Assembly: GCA_026119855.1 (NCBI GenBank)
Contig: JAOWBW010001821.1
Span: 124,001-188,000 of the forward strand
Direction: 5' to 3'
DNA: 64,000 nucleotides
Source of the DNA: Campanula takesimana
Taxonomy: Eukaryota; Streptophyta; Magnoliopsida; Asterales; Campanulaceae
This document shows, in pieces, positions 8,921 through 20,083 of this stretch. The notes under the pieces are model-generated. The model was not told the origin of the DNA. It saw only the letters and a list, made by a program, of their open reading frames with translations, and did no database searches. The position numbers and the translations under genes are program-made. Positions within the stretch are counted from its first letter, which is position 1. Every line of letters begins with the position of its first letter.

Positions 8921-9225
8921 CTCTCGGTGTATTTGGGCGAAACACATCTAAGGAGAGGCTTGGTGAAGGATCTTCTGTAAAGAATTCTGTTCCACACGAT
9001 GAATCTGACCGTCTTCTTCTTGATCATCTTAGCTGCCAACTCGTCCTCAGGTAGCTTCCTCTCTTCTATGTAGTCCTTATAGTCGTCGATCTAAGACCTT
9101 TCTTCGTCATTGATAACCAGGATTTCTATTCTTTCATAGGCAGGTTGGTCGGTATAGATAACCAAGGGATTGATTTCTTCCGCTGTGGCCATCTTTGAGA
9201 GCAAGTTGGCCTCCTGATTGTGTTC
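8921..9225 (-). pseudogene. RNase H to integrase linker, frame-broken
   Basis: This stretch joins the additional RNase H domain to integrase. It has stops in every minus frame and no motif of its own. A charged stretch fits a normal linker. Confidence 0.5.
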
Positions 9226-9858
9226 TCATCCTATGAGCCTTATTTCCCAGAACTCCAGATCTTTAGTCATGCTGAGGACGAGGTCCCTGTACTTAGTCAT
9301 CATATGATTCTTCGTGTTGTAGTCCCCTTTCACCTGGTTCACTACTAGCTGAGAATCACTGTAAGCCGCCAATTTTGTTATGCTGAGATACTTTGCCTTC
9401 TCTATGCCCAAGATCAAGGCCTCATATTCTGCCTAGTTGTTTGAGGCGGGGAATTTGAATCTGACGAAGTCTCATGCAACATGTTCACCACCTGGACTCG
9501 TCAAGTATACTCCTGCTCCGCTTCTTCCTTGTGTAGTTGACCCATCTGTGTACAAGATCCAGCAATCCTTTGGCAACTCGCTGAGGGGTTCTCTATCCAT
9601 GGGGAACTTTCTCTTACGAGCTGTTTGCACGTGTTTGCTTGAGAAGGCGGTTTCAACCAGGAAGTCTGCAAGAGGCTGCGCTAGCAAGGTCTTTCTTGGC
9701 ATGTACGTGATGTCGAACTCGGTCAACTCAATGGAACAGTTGAGCAACCTACCGGAACTTTCCATTTTGTGGAGTATTTTCCTAAGGGGCACATCGGTAT
9801 AGACCGTGATGGGATAAGCGGGGAAGTAGGCACGTAATTTTCTTGCTGCTATCACCAA
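9226..9858 (-). pseudogene. RNase H region of the Retand-like element, with an additional RNase H-type domain
   Basis: 9858-9472 encodes the C-terminal end of the RT-linked RNase H and connection (AYPITVYTDVPLRKILHKME) followed by ILYTDGSTTQGRSGAGV, the start of a second RNase H fold with its catalytic Asp. The domain continues at 9417-9226 with ILGIEKAK and AAYSDSQLVVNQVKGDY (another catalytic Asp). Between them, the conserved NNQAEYEAL-type motif has a TAG at 9435-9433 in place of Gln. A second RNase H in this position is a known trait of Tat elements. It would cut the RNA strand during reverse transcription. The nonsense codon means it is not expressed whole. Confidence 0.75.
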
Positions 9859-10908
9859 AGCAAATGCTATCTTCTCAGGATTGAAGTACTTGGCCTCGGT
9901 ATCTGATAGTGCCTTGCTTATATAATATACCGGCTTCTAGAACTTGTTTTCCTCTCGAACAAGTACAGCTGCTACAGCACGGTCTGTTGCTGCTAGAAAC
10001 ATGTAAAGCGTTTCCCCCATGACTGGACTAGTAAGAAGGGGTGGAGATCCTAAGTATCCTTTCAGCTACTGGAATGAAAACGAGCATTCTGGTGTCATGG
10101 AAAAGTCTTTCGTTCCTTTCAAAGCTTTGAAGAAGGGGAGTGACTTTTCTGCTGATTTTGCGATGAATCTTCCCAAGGTGGCCACCCTTCCGTTCAAACT
10201 TTGAACTTCCTTGATACATGTCGGCTCCCTCATGTCTACGAGTGCCTGGATCTTCTCTGGATTGGCCTCAATGCCCCTCTATGAAACCATGAAGCCTAAG
10301 AATTTGCCTGCCTTGACCCCAAATACACACTTGCTGGGGTTAAGCTTCATGTCGCTGGCCTTCAAATTCTCTATTGTCTCCCTCAGGTCTGAGATGTGGC
10401 TTACCGACTTGGTCTTTATCACCATAACGTCGATGTAGGCTTCCATATTTCTTCTAATCTGTGATTTGAAGACCTTGTTGACCATCCTTTGGTAGGTTCC
10501 TCCTGCTACTTGGAAAGCCGTCTTCTCAATGTCTCCCTCAGCCATTTTGACCTGGTGGTAACCCGAGTATGCATCAAGGAAGCTAAGTGTCTGGTATCCA
10601 GCGATGGAGTCTACCAGCTTATCAATCCTTGGGAGCGGGTAACTGTCTTTGGGGCAGGCTTTATTGAGATTTGTAAAGTCCACACACATCCTCCATTTGC
10701 CATTCTGCTTCTTGACCATGACGACATTAGCCAACCAGTTTGGGTAAGTTGCTTCCTTTATGATGCCGGCCTTCATTAGTTTCTCGACCTCTACTTCGAT
10801 GGCTTTTTCTTTATCTTTGGAGAAGATTCTCCGTGCCTGTTTGACCGGCTTAAAGAACTTGTCCACTTCAAGTTTGTGAACAAAAATGGCCTCTTTGACC
10901 CCGACCAT
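9859..10908 (-). pseudogene. Reverse transcriptase of the Retand-like element, catalytic site mutated
   Basis: 10908-10279 is open and shows RT motifs in order: WLANVVMVKKQNGKWRMCVD, LNKACPKDSYPLPRID, FLDAYSGYHQVKM with the first catalytic Asp, and the active-site box. That box reads AYIDVMVIK where family members have YxDD: the second Asp is Val (GTT), which should abolish polymerase activity. A stop follows GFMVS where most relatives have Gln. Further codons for the RT thumb and first RNase H continue to 9859 with at least one more stop. It would copy element RNA to cDNA in cytoplasmic particles. Confidence 0.85.
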
Positions 10909-11007
10909 GTCTTCTACCTTCTACGCAAACACGTCCAGATTGCTTTTTAGTAGGGAGATGATCTCTTCTCTCTCTTCTGGAAGGAGTTGCCTTCCAATAT
11001 TTTTCTT

Positions 11008-11640
11008 TTATTCAGGGTAATCTGGATTGATCTCGACCTCTTCCAATTGATCGACCGGTTTAAGCTCTAGTCCATCCCTGAATTCCAAGGTTTCTATGAT
11101 AATTTGCTTAACCTTTTCCTTGTCTTCACCTTCCAAGCTCAAATTTTCCATGTCTAGGAGTCGGTTGATCTCGGTCTCGACTTGGGTAAGTTCTGTGGCA
11201 CCCGAGCTTGGGGTGAGAGCGAGGGTCGAGTCACTCGGCTCGTCAAAAGCTGTATTCAGGGAAATAGAGCCAAAACCCTCAAGTCCGTAGATCATCTCGG
11301 CATCTGTCACTGTGTCTTCGTTATCAAGTATTACCCATTGGTGAGGGAGAGAAGCAACCATTCCCAATTTTCTTTGGCTGGGGGAGCCCAGGATAGCATG
11401 ATTGTCACTGGACAGGTCTATGACAATGAACGTAATTGTTGCCGAGGCCTTGTAGGGGTATTCTCCCACTTCTAGTATTTGGTCCACGGTCCCTTTTGCT
11501 TCTGCTTTGTGGTTTGTGAACCCTTCCAGTCTTCCATTATAAGGGGTCAACATGCTGTCTGGTAGTTCCATTTCTTTGAAAGTTCTGTAATAAAGTCTTT
11601 AGCAGCCCCCGAGTCAATAAGGAGTCTTTCAGACTCACAA
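11008..11640 (-). pseudogene. Aspartic protease region of the Retand-like element
   Basis: Near 11640-11600 the minus strand encodes LLIDSGAAKDFI, the retroviral-type protease motif DSGA. A frame from 11571 to 11008 continues with FIVIDLSSDNHAILGSP, the second protease hallmark (hydrophobic-ILGxP), then an acidic linker (LEGEDKEKVK) leading to RT. The active-site part and the ILG part are in different frames, so there is a frameshift near 11570-11580. The enzyme would cleave the gag-pol polyprotein. Confidence 0.75.
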
Positions 11641-12304
11641 TTATCTATCCTTCCTTTGATTACCAGCGGCTGTTCCCTCATTGCTCTGTTCCCGGCCAGC
11701 TTGTTTGGGGAAAAACTGATCACCTCTTCCCCTTTATGAATCTAGGGGGAATGTGATATACCTTGCTCAGCTCATGAATTTGTTCCTTCAACCTGGTATT
11801 TAAGGGGATTTCTTCTCATATGACTCCGATCAATTTTGCTCCGGGAGGCCTATCCTCTCGTTCTCCCTCTTTCCCTTCTTCCCTTGGGTGCTTGTTGTCT
11901 TTTTTTACGACATATCGGTCCAGCTTCCATTGGTCAACCCACTTTTGTACTATCTTCTTCAGAGCATAGCAATTTTTGGTTTCGTGCCCATTGTCTCTAC
12001 GGTAGGCACATTACTTGCTAGTGTCTTTCGGATACTTGGGGTTTTCCCTAATGGGCTTGGGGTTAGGAAGCTCTACCAAGTTCATTATTTCTGAGATGGG
12101 CTTTGTGAGGGGGGTGAAGATCTCCGTTCATCTCGTTCTGTTTTTCCCTCTATTTCCACCTCCAGTGAATCCTTGAGCCGAGTCTCTAGTGGGCGGCTTG
12201 CTTTCATGATCTCGGTCTCTGACCCCAAACTTCAATTTCCTTTTCTCCTCTGCAATGGATGTTGCATAAGACACATGGTACAGTTCTGACTTGGTATGAG
12301 GCTC
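11641..12304 (-). pseudogene. gag C-terminal part of the Retand-like element (after TN2)
   Basis: The minus strand from 12304 resumes the gag frame broken at 23460. It first encodes a segment rich in Lys, Arg and Gly, then a Cys/His block (CAYRRDNGHETKNCYALKK) near 11990 and a segment leading to the protease. The C..H....H....C pattern is the Tat-type equivalent of the zinc knuckle that binds RNA. At least two stops interrupt it, one directly before the Cys/His block. Confidence 0.7.
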
Positions 12305-12488
12305 TGTAGATACCCCGGAAAAACCTGCTACTTGGCTAGAGCGGTGAATTATCCTAGGATGTCTAACTTGCTTTAATTTGTAGATTCGCCACCTATGTTA
12401 TTAAGGGAACATAAGAAAAACCTAAGAATAGCCTAATTTATGTACAAAACCAGAGATTCGGGAAGAGAAGGGTTCGGGGGTTAGGTGA

Positions 12489-12534
12489 CGGAGTGGGAAG
12501 TACTTAAACACCCACTCCGCCCCGCTTACGCGGG
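12489..12534 (-). other. Tandem hairpins A and B in the TN2 3' LTR
   Basis: CGGAGTGGG (12489-12497) pairs with CCCACTCCG (12511-12519); CCCGC (12521-12525) pairs with GCGGG (12530-12534). In the 5' LTR (22464-22508) each stem has one mismatch. Confidence 0.7.
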
Positions 12535-12557
12535 TCTTGCTACTATTGGTGTTCTAA

Positions 12558-13082
12558 GAGCATCTCCAATGGAGAACACCAAATTTGGTGTAAGTTTTAC
12601 ACCAAATGTTACACTAAATAAAAATCTTCTCCAATGTATCACACTATTTTTCACACTAAAAAGGAATATTCTCTATCCACCTCATTTTTCCACTAACACT
12701 CATTGTTACACAAACAATACTTGAAGTCTATGATTTTACATATAAACCCCTCTCTTTTAATTGAGATGATATAATATTATGTTTTTATAATTATTTTTAT
12801 GCATTGTACTTTTATAATTAAGTAAAATATATTATATAATTTATTAACATATAAGTTAATTAACATAATTTACAATGTGTGAGTTTTTACAATTTAGAGG
12901 GACTAAATGTGACAAGTGAAACTATTACACCAAATTTGGTGTAATGAATAGTGTTACACACAATTTGGTGCAACACTATTCATTTACACCAAATTTGGTG
13001 TAAAATCTACTGTCCATTGGAGGGATGAATAGTGGCCAATTTAGTGTTATAGTGTGAGAAATGGTGTCCATTGGAGATGCCC
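12558..13082. mobile_element. PIF/Harbinger-type (Tourist-like) MITE, 525 bp
   Basis: Terminal inverted repeats GAGCATCTCCAATGG (start) and CCATTGGAGATGCCC (end), with TAA duplicated at 12555-12557 and 13083-13085. The TN2 5' LTR keeps the empty site (GTTCTAATGCTAAATG near 22530), so both ends are fixed by comparison. The interior is AT-rich with several ACACCAAATTTGGTGT palindromes and no transposase. A 3-bp TAA duplication is typical of PIF/Harbinger; the superfamily call rests on that. Confidence 0.88.
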
Positions 13083-14005
13083 TAATGCTAAATGTCCTTC
13101 TTTAATTGAATAGTGCTAAAAATTATAATGTAAAGACAAAGGAGAAATAAAAGAGAATTGTTTTATTGATTAATATGCTAAATATTACATTAAGAGAAGA
13201 ATAATAAATTGAAATAAGGATTGAAATGTAGGGAGATAACCTTAACCAACTTTAATGTAGTAAAGTGATTATTTGGTCATGTCCCATTTGATGGGGATTT
13301 CATACATTAAGAAGAATAAAATAAGAGAAGAAAAGTGAAGTTGTACCTTAAGAAGAGGACTTTAAACTTTGACTTGAAAAGAGTAGAGTTTTGATGCTTG
13401 AATTGTTGTTGGGAGAATTCTTGTAGGGAGAATTCTTGACAAAAATGTGTATAATGTCGTTGTGAAGAAAATTCAAGTCCCTTTCTAAAGTAAAATGAGA
13501 GGGTTTTTATAGTGAAAAAGAGAGGAACATATGGCTTTTCAACCAATAAAAAAATAAAGAAAATCAAATAATAAAGAGAAAATCAAATAATAATAAAAAG
13601 AAATATTTTGTTTAAAGAAAAGGATAGAATAATGGGATTGGGAGTTACAAGCCTAGGGGGGATGAATGTGGAGGCAAAAAGAGGTCTTTTTGTATGAAGA
13701 AGAGATATTGTAAATAAGAAATGGGAGAGAAAATGGTGCAATCCGTTACTGCCAAAATGGAAGGCGCGCGGGTCCGGCTTTAAGGGCGAGACGCGCGCGC
13801 AGCCCACAAGCAGTGACGGAGGCGCCCGCGGGTGGAAAAGATAGAATGACAGAAATGACTCTAAAGTTAATTCTGTTATGCAGTTTAGTCCAAAACTAAC
13901 GGAATCAGTTAGGAACTTAACCAAGGTAACAGAAATTAAAGAAATAAGTTAAATAAAAAAACTATGTATGCAATCGGGTGAGAGGTCCAAGGCGGGGTGT
14001 CTACA

Positions 14006-14018
14006 GAGACCCTCGGCG
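14006..14018 (-). other. TN2 polypurine tract
   Basis: The minus strand reads GCCGAGGGTCTC before the 3' LTR. It is close to the TN4 tract at 46945-46957. Confidence 0.7.
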
Positions 14019-14195
14019 ACGTGAATTGCAAAGAAAAACGCGTCGACGAAAAACTGAAAACCGCCGAGCACATCGACAAAGAAAAAAAAAAGAAAAGAAA
14101 GCAAAGACTCAATGAGAGCAGGAATTTGAAATTGTGAGAGATAGAGGTGCGCTTCCTGTGTGAGCTGCTTTTGTTGATAGAGGAGGTGGCGTGAT
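14019..14195 (-). other. Short spacer between TN2 polypurine tract and array
   Basis: Purine-rich unique sequence, no ORF, including an A-run near 14080. It leads into the first degenerate repeats. Confidence 0.6.
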
Positions 14196-16555
14196 CCGTT
14201 TGTAAATCTGCCGGCTGAATCCGTTAGTGAACCTGTTTGATGAATCCGTTAGTGAATCCCTTGAATGGGTCCGTTAGTGAACCCTTGTGACGAATCCGTT
14301 AGTGAATCCGTTTGATGAATCCGTTAGTGAATCCCTTGGATGAGTCCGTTGGTGTTGGTGAACCCTTGTTGATGAATCCGTTAGTGAATCCGCTTGATGA
14401 ATCCGTTAGTGAATCCCTTGAATGAGTCCGTTGGTGAACCCTTGTTGACGAATCCGTTAGTGAATCAGTTTGATGAATCCGTTAGTGAATCCTTGGATGA
14501 GTCCGTTGGTGAACCCTTGTTGATGAATCCGTTAGTGAATCCGTTTGATGAATCCGTTAGTGAATCCCTTGGATGAGTCCGTTGGTGAACCCTTGTTGAC
14601 GAATCCGTTAGTGAATCCGTTAGTGAATACCTTGGATGAGTCCGTTGGTGAACCCTTGTTGACGAATCCGTTAGTGAATTCGTTTGATGAATCCGTTAGT
14701 GAATCCTTGGATGAGTCCGTTGGTTAACCATTGTTGACGAATCCGTTAGTGAATCCGTTTGATGAATCCGTTAGTGAATCCCTTAGATGAGTCCGTTGGT
14801 GAAACCTTGTTGACGAATCCATTGGTGAATCCGTTTGATGAATCCATTAGTGAATCCCTTGTATGAGTTCGTTGGTGAACCCTTGTTGACGAATCCGTTG
14901 GTGAATCCATTTAATGAATCCGTTAGTAAATTCCTTGGATGAGCCCATTAGTGAACCCTTATTGACGAATCCGTTAGTGAATCCGTTTGATGAATCCGTT
15001 AGTGAAACCCTTGGATGAGTCCGTTGGTGAACCCTTGTTGACGAATCCGTTAGTGAATCCGTTTGATGAATCCGTTAGTGAATCCCTTGGATGAGTCCGT
15101 TGGTGAACCCTTGTTGATGAATCCGTTAGTGAATCCGTTTGATGAATCCGTTAGTGAATCCCTTGGATGAGTCCGTTGGTGAACCCTTGTTGATGAATCC
15201 GTTAGTGAATCCGTTTGATTAATCCGTTAGTGAATCCCTTGGATGAGTCCGTTGGTGAACCCTTGTCGACGATCCGTTAGTGAATCCGTTTGATGAATCC
15301 GTTAGTGAATCCCTTGGATGAGTCCGTGGTGAACCCTTGTTGACGAATCCGTTAGTGAATTCGTTTGATGAATCCATTAGTGAATCCCTTGGATGAGTCC
15401 GTTGGTTAACCCTTGTTGACGAATCCGTTAGTGAATCCGTTTGATGAATCCGTTAGTGAATCCCTTAGATGAGTCCGTTGGTGAAACCTTGTTGACGAAT
15501 CCATTGGTGAATCCGTTTGATGAATCCATTAGTGAATCCCTTGTATGAGTTCGTTGGTGAACCTTGTTGACGAATCCGTTGGTGAATCCGTTTAATGAAT
15601 CCGTTAGTAAATCCCTTGGATGAGCCCGTTAGTGAACCCTTATTGACGAATCCGTTAGTGAATCCGTTTGATGAATCCGTTAGTGAAACCCTTGGATGAG
15701 TCGGTTGGTGAACCCTTGTTGACGAATCCGTTAGTGAATCCGTTTGATGAATCCGTTAGTGAATCCCTTGGATGAGTCCGTTGGTGAGCCCTTGTTGACG
15801 AATCCGTTAGTGAATCCGTTTGATGAAACCGTTAGTGAAGCCCTTGTATGAGTCCGTTGGTGAAACCTTGTTGACGAATCCGTTAGTGAATCTGTTTGAT
15901 GAATCCGTTAGTGAATCCTTTGGATGAGTCCGTTGATGAACCCTTGTTGACGAATCCGTTAGTGAATCCATTTGATGAAATCGTTAGTGAATCCCTTGGA
16001 TGAGTCCGTTGGTGAACCCTTGTTGACGAATCCGTTAGTGAATCCGTTTGATGAATCCGTTAGTGAATCCCTTGAATGAGTCCGTTGGTGAACCCTTGTT
16101 GACTAATCCGTTGGTGAATCCGTTTGATGAATCCGTTAGTGAATCCTTGTATGAGTCCATTGGTGAACCCTTGTTGACGAATCGTTGGTGAATCCATTTA
16201 ATGAATCCGTTAGTGAATCCCTTGGATGAGCCCGTTGGTGAACCCTTGTAAACGAATCCGTTAGTGAATCCGTTTGATGAATCCGTTAGTGAATCCCTTG
16301 GATGAGTCCGTTGGTGAACCCTTGTTGACGAATCGTTAGTGAATCCGTTTGATGAATCCGTTTAGTGAATCCCTTGAATGAGTCCGTTGGTGAACCCTTA
16401 TTGACGAATCCGTTAGTGAATCCGTTTGATGAATCCGTTATTGAATCCTTGGTCGAATCCGTTTGTGAATCCGATTGACGAGTCGTTTGTGAACCCGATG
16501 GCTGAGTCCGTTGTGAACCCATTGCTGAATCCGTTTGTGAATCAATTTGTCGAAT
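14196..16555. repeat. 76-bp tandem array with 15-bp subrepeats (TN2 3' region)
   Basis: About 2.35 kb, roughly 31 units of 76 bp. Each unit is itself about five degenerate 15-mers of the type GAATCCGTTAGT/GAT, in fixed order with variants CCCTTGGATGAGTCC and CCCTTGTTGAC. Units differ by point changes and 1-bp indels and the array edges are more degenerate. A segment near 14760-15000 recurs with the same variants near 15445-15660, which suggests a multi-unit duplication. Arrays in the 3' region of Tat/Ogre elements are known as sources of satellites. Open frames over it (NPLVNPLNESVG-type) are by-products of a near 3n period. Confidence 0.93.
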
Positions 16556-16891
16556 GCTTGTACCTGTTATACGTATGCTTTTGCAGATATATGTGCTTGT
16601 GTGAGATGTGAAATAGAAATTGAGAGAAAATTGTGATTGTGGTGTGATGTGATTTGGAAAGCAGAGATTGCTTGAGAGAGAGATTTGCAAGAATGAAGAA
16701 ATTACTTTTGTGTGCTGTGTGATTTTTGAGGAAAGTATTAAGAATGATGTTCATACCTTCACTTACCATGGGCCGCTTGATCGGGATGGAGATGTTGTGG
16801 CTTTTATGAAGATGATGAATTGCTCTTGCTTTGATGGAGTGTCGGTGAGATGACATTTCTGGATGCTGGGTTGGTCGTACCAAAAGGCTGC

Positions 16892-16926
16892 CTACGTATC
16901 CCTTGAAGGGAATCAGACCAGCGTAG
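16892..16926 (-). other. CTACG/CGTAG module (TN2, distal)
   Basis: CTACG at 16892-16896 and CGTAG at 16922-16926, flanked by AAGGCTGC on the left and TTCAAGG on the right. The same flanks occur in TN3 at 42753-42787. Confidence 0.7.
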
Positions 16927-17021
16927 TTCAAGGATGACGGAGAACGCTGGGGAAGAAGCTAGGAGCAAATACTTTCACGCAAGTAAAGAGACAAGAAAAA
17001 GAAAAATAAAATCTTTTTGTC

Positions 17022-17022
<1 letters not shown>

Positions 17023-17056
<34 letters not shown>
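17023..17056. repeat. Poly-T run (34 bp)
   Basis: An uninterrupted T run within the TN2 non-coding region. The matching TN3 position (42650-42690) has only short A-runs in the opposite orientation. Confidence 0.95.
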
Positions 17057-17061
<5 letters not shown>

Positions 17062-19541
17062 TTAGAAGGAAAAGATATGTACACATGTGAGAAAAAGATT
17101 TTTTTTTTAGTTCGTGGGTAAACCATTTTAAGCATTGTGTGTTTGTAAAGCCAACCCAAGATCAAGTCATGTTCGATCGAAGTCTGGATTGCCTTGTTGC
17201 TTGATTTATGTCGTTGTCGCCGCTGTTCCCAACGAAGATTGATGTCTAGCCCCAAGAGATTTGTTGATTATGGGGCTTTAAAAGACTTTTGATGCCGAGA
17301 TAAGGGGTTGCTGATTGTTAAGCCCCTAGAACGCCTTTGATGCCAAACTTTGAGTGACTCGTGAAGCCCCAAGATAATCAGCTCTTGACCCATTCAAATG
17401 AATCATCTTTTGTTGTTGACGTGAGCAAGCCCCAAGAAAAGATTATTGACACCAAGATTCGAGAGGTTTTCAAGCCCCAAATGTCATGTACTTGTTGTTT
17501 GCGAGCTTCAAGATGGTGGAATGTGAAGACCTTTCGATGTAAAGACCCAAATTATCTTGGAATCGGCTTGGCATTGCACCGTTTGGTATAACTCTTGATA
17601 GTGATCTCCTCCTTTCTCTTGCTTGGAGATGAATGGCTCTTTTTGTGGCTGGTACCCAAGTGGTGGAAGGCCTACGTGTAGCAAGGTCTTCGGAAAATGT
17701 CTTGAGAGAGATTGTGGATGATAAGGTCTTGGTGTGATAGGGTACCCAAATGGGTATGCTTGATTGAGTCTTCTTGAGTTGAACTAAAGACGGATCTTCG
17801 GATGCAACTAGTGTTTGAGGCGCAAGAGCCACACTTTTTGCTTTTGATCTTGGAGAAGGGGTGCTGAATTGCAGAAACATTGGGATTGGCCATGGCATTT
17901 CCCGCTATAACCCTTTTTTGATAGAGTTTAGCATATTGAATCTTTTTCCTTTTCTCTAAGACTTTCTTCATAACCTCGTCATAAGTCACAACATAAGATT
18001 CATCAAATTCATTCATAACATCGGAGCCCTCCTTTCAAACCAGAAGATCTTTGACGTGAAGTACTAAGGAAGCTTGATCGCTTTCATGAAGCCATAAGAC
18101 TACTCCCAAATTGCATTGCTCGGGTATCATCCCCCCAAAAAGATTGTCAATTGCGAAGCCCCAATATTGTCCTTTGCTCGGATTACTGTAATGTCGTAGC
18201 CCAAAAGATAGTAGATTGTGAAGCCCCTTAAGACTTTCGGTGCCAAACTAATTGAGGAAGCTTCCAATGTTGCATATGACTTTGCTAGGGCTATTGTTGG
18301 GAGATGATGCGAATTACTTCTTGCTGAGGGAGCCTTTCAAACTCGAGTGTAGTCCCTAGAGTGCCACCATTGATTGCAAGTGGAGCAAGAAAAACATATC
18401 CTTGATTGGAGGAACAGACACGAGCACACATGACATGTAGGCTTTTCAACATTCCTCTTGAGAGACTTTGAGGGTAGTCTCACACATCTTTCTTGAGCAT
18501 AGCCCCTAGGGATCATTAGCTGTCAAATGAGGCAGAAGAAGCTCTCGTTCTTGAGTCACATAGCCCCTAGGGCGTCATCATTTGTAGAGCAAAGCCAGAG
18601 ACTCATCCTCGTGCGGGGGAACAAACATAAGAGGACATGGAAAAAGCTACTCTATTCTCGGGAAGCCTTTTGACATACTGTAGGGGCACATGCTTGGAGA
18701 AGCTTGAAAACTGAGTCACATGTTGTTGCCATTTTCTGCCCAAACCAATTGACTTACTGGGGACTATTTGTGTAACCTTGTACCCCTCAATGATGGGCTC
18801 ATTCTCGGACGGTCCTTCTTTCACATGAGCCCAAAAATACACATTTCAAGAACAATCTCTTTTATGCCTACAACCCAAAACGACCTTTGATTGTACCGTA
18901 TTTTGTCGAGCTTTTTGCAATTTTGAAGTTGACTCGGTGGTGAATTGACTTGTAGTTGTCTTCTTTAGAGGTCGGGGATCTCCATTTCTCTTTCCCTTCT
19001 CTCTCTCACTCTCTCTTTTTTTTATGACGCACCCTGTTTTTTGCCTAGACCGCCCTTTCGGGTTTTCAATCTAGCGGGCATCTCTTTTGCGTCTTCATTT
19101 TGACTCGATTAATGAGGAAGCGTGCATTGACTCTAGCTGAGGATGAGAGACATGTGATTTTGCGGTGGAGATCTTTTTGTCACTAATGATGAGTGACATT
19201 GACTTGACTAGGAAAGTAGCCCCTAGTATTGATATGTATTTTTATATTTTTTGAATGACTCACGAAGGCAAGTAAGTCATTAAGAGAAAAGAGAAAGAAA
19301 GCCCCAATTTGATTGCAAGAAACTGGGAGTATCGCTGAAAGATAAGAAGCCCCTAGACTCGAAAAGGAACGTGAAAGCGATTCCAAATTTAAGAAAGTTG
19401 TTCAATCTTGAGGTGATTTAATTCATTGGAAAATGACTCGTACAAAGATGTCTTGACAAGTTCGAGATGAAGGCCGATCACCATAACGCATTAGGGCTAA
19501 ACATATCTTCTTTCTTGCATGAGACCGGACCCGCAAGCTAC

Positions 19542-19578
19542 CTACGTTCCTCCAGTGTAGAGGCTCAGGTCACCGTAG
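19542..19578 (-). other. CTACG/CGTAG module (TN2, proximal)
   Basis: CTACG 19542-19546 and CGTAG 19574-19578 with the conserved CTCAGGTCAC inside and GACCGGACCCG upstream. It corresponds to TN1 2945-2981. Confidence 0.7.
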
Positions 19579-19737
19579 TTCTTGTGGATGCTCCTTCACC
19601 ACGAGGATCTTTGTTGATGTTGCTTTGTCCTTGGAAAATGATATTGATCTTGTGCACTTCTTTGATTGAGGGGGTTTTTTTTTTTTTTTTTGTGCTCTAA
19701 CTTTTGCCTAGGTTGTTTTGAAGAGTCAACCTAACGA

Positions 19738-19741
<4 letters not shown>

Positions 19742-19774
<33 letters not shown>
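19742..19774. repeat. Poly-T run (33 bp)
   Basis: A T run after a CTAG-stem hairpin. The orthologous sites are a shorter run in TN1 (3153-3171) and, as a poly-A run before the hairpin partner, the TN3 run at 39946-39977. Confidence 0.95.
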
Positions 19775-19775
<1 letters not shown>

Positions 19776-20083
19776 TTCCCCCTTGAAAACTTTGCTTGAT
19801 GTTGCTCCATCTTGTTTTGCTTCTTAGCTTTGCCGTTGATGTTATCGCCTTCGTCACGATGTTTAGCCCCTAGGCGTTCAAGTGATGGCCTTCGTTCTAA
19901 AACTTGTTTAGACATCTTTTCATCATTTTTTCAAGAATTAAATTGAACAACTTTGAAGAGTGTATGAGGACAAGAACGACTTTTATTTGATGAGACCAAC
20001 TCCAACTTTGACATTAATGAGAAGGAAGAAGACTTAATGCACACATTTAGAGGACTTTTTACTCTTTTTTTTTATTCCTATTA

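Larger units (their letters stand above)
12305..14005 (-). mobile_element. TN2 3' LTR (1701 bp, contains a MITE)
   Basis: It runs from TGTAGACACCCCG at 14005 to TGTAGATACCCC (plus) at 12305. Without the MITE and its duplication it is 1173 bp, matching the 5' LTR. It holds a TATAAAAA box (13504-13511), a GC-rich patch (13765-13830) and the U5 decamer as GATTCGCCAC (12383-12392). Confidence 0.92.
16556..20083 (-). other. TN2 long 3' non-coding region
   Basis: 3.5 kb downstream of gag, collinear with TN1 713-3603 and TN3 39473-43201. It holds two CTACG/CGTAG modules, CTAG-stem hairpins, many TAGCCCC pieces and long poly-T runs (17023-17056, 19675-19691, 19742-19774). I found no supportable gene. 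Confidence 0.7.

Noticed and set aside
11836..12094. Plus-strand frames over 11836-12094 with hydrophobic segments
   Set aside because: They are the complement of the gag Cys/His region of the Retand-like element; hydrophobicity is a by-product.
14394..14727. Open frames of about 60 codons with NPLVNPLNESVG-type repeats
   Set aside because: They arise from a tandem repeat whose subunit is 15 bp, so any frame stays open. No start context, no domain.
14196..16555. CRISPR-like regular repeats
   Set aside because: No unique spacers between repeats, plant context, and it lies between a polypurine tract and a non-coding retrotransposon region.
16286..16690. A 134-codon minus-strand frame at the edge of the 76-bp array
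   Set aside because: Half is translated array (Ser/Thr/Asp repeats) and half AT-rich non-coding TN2 sequence, with no matching frame in TN3.
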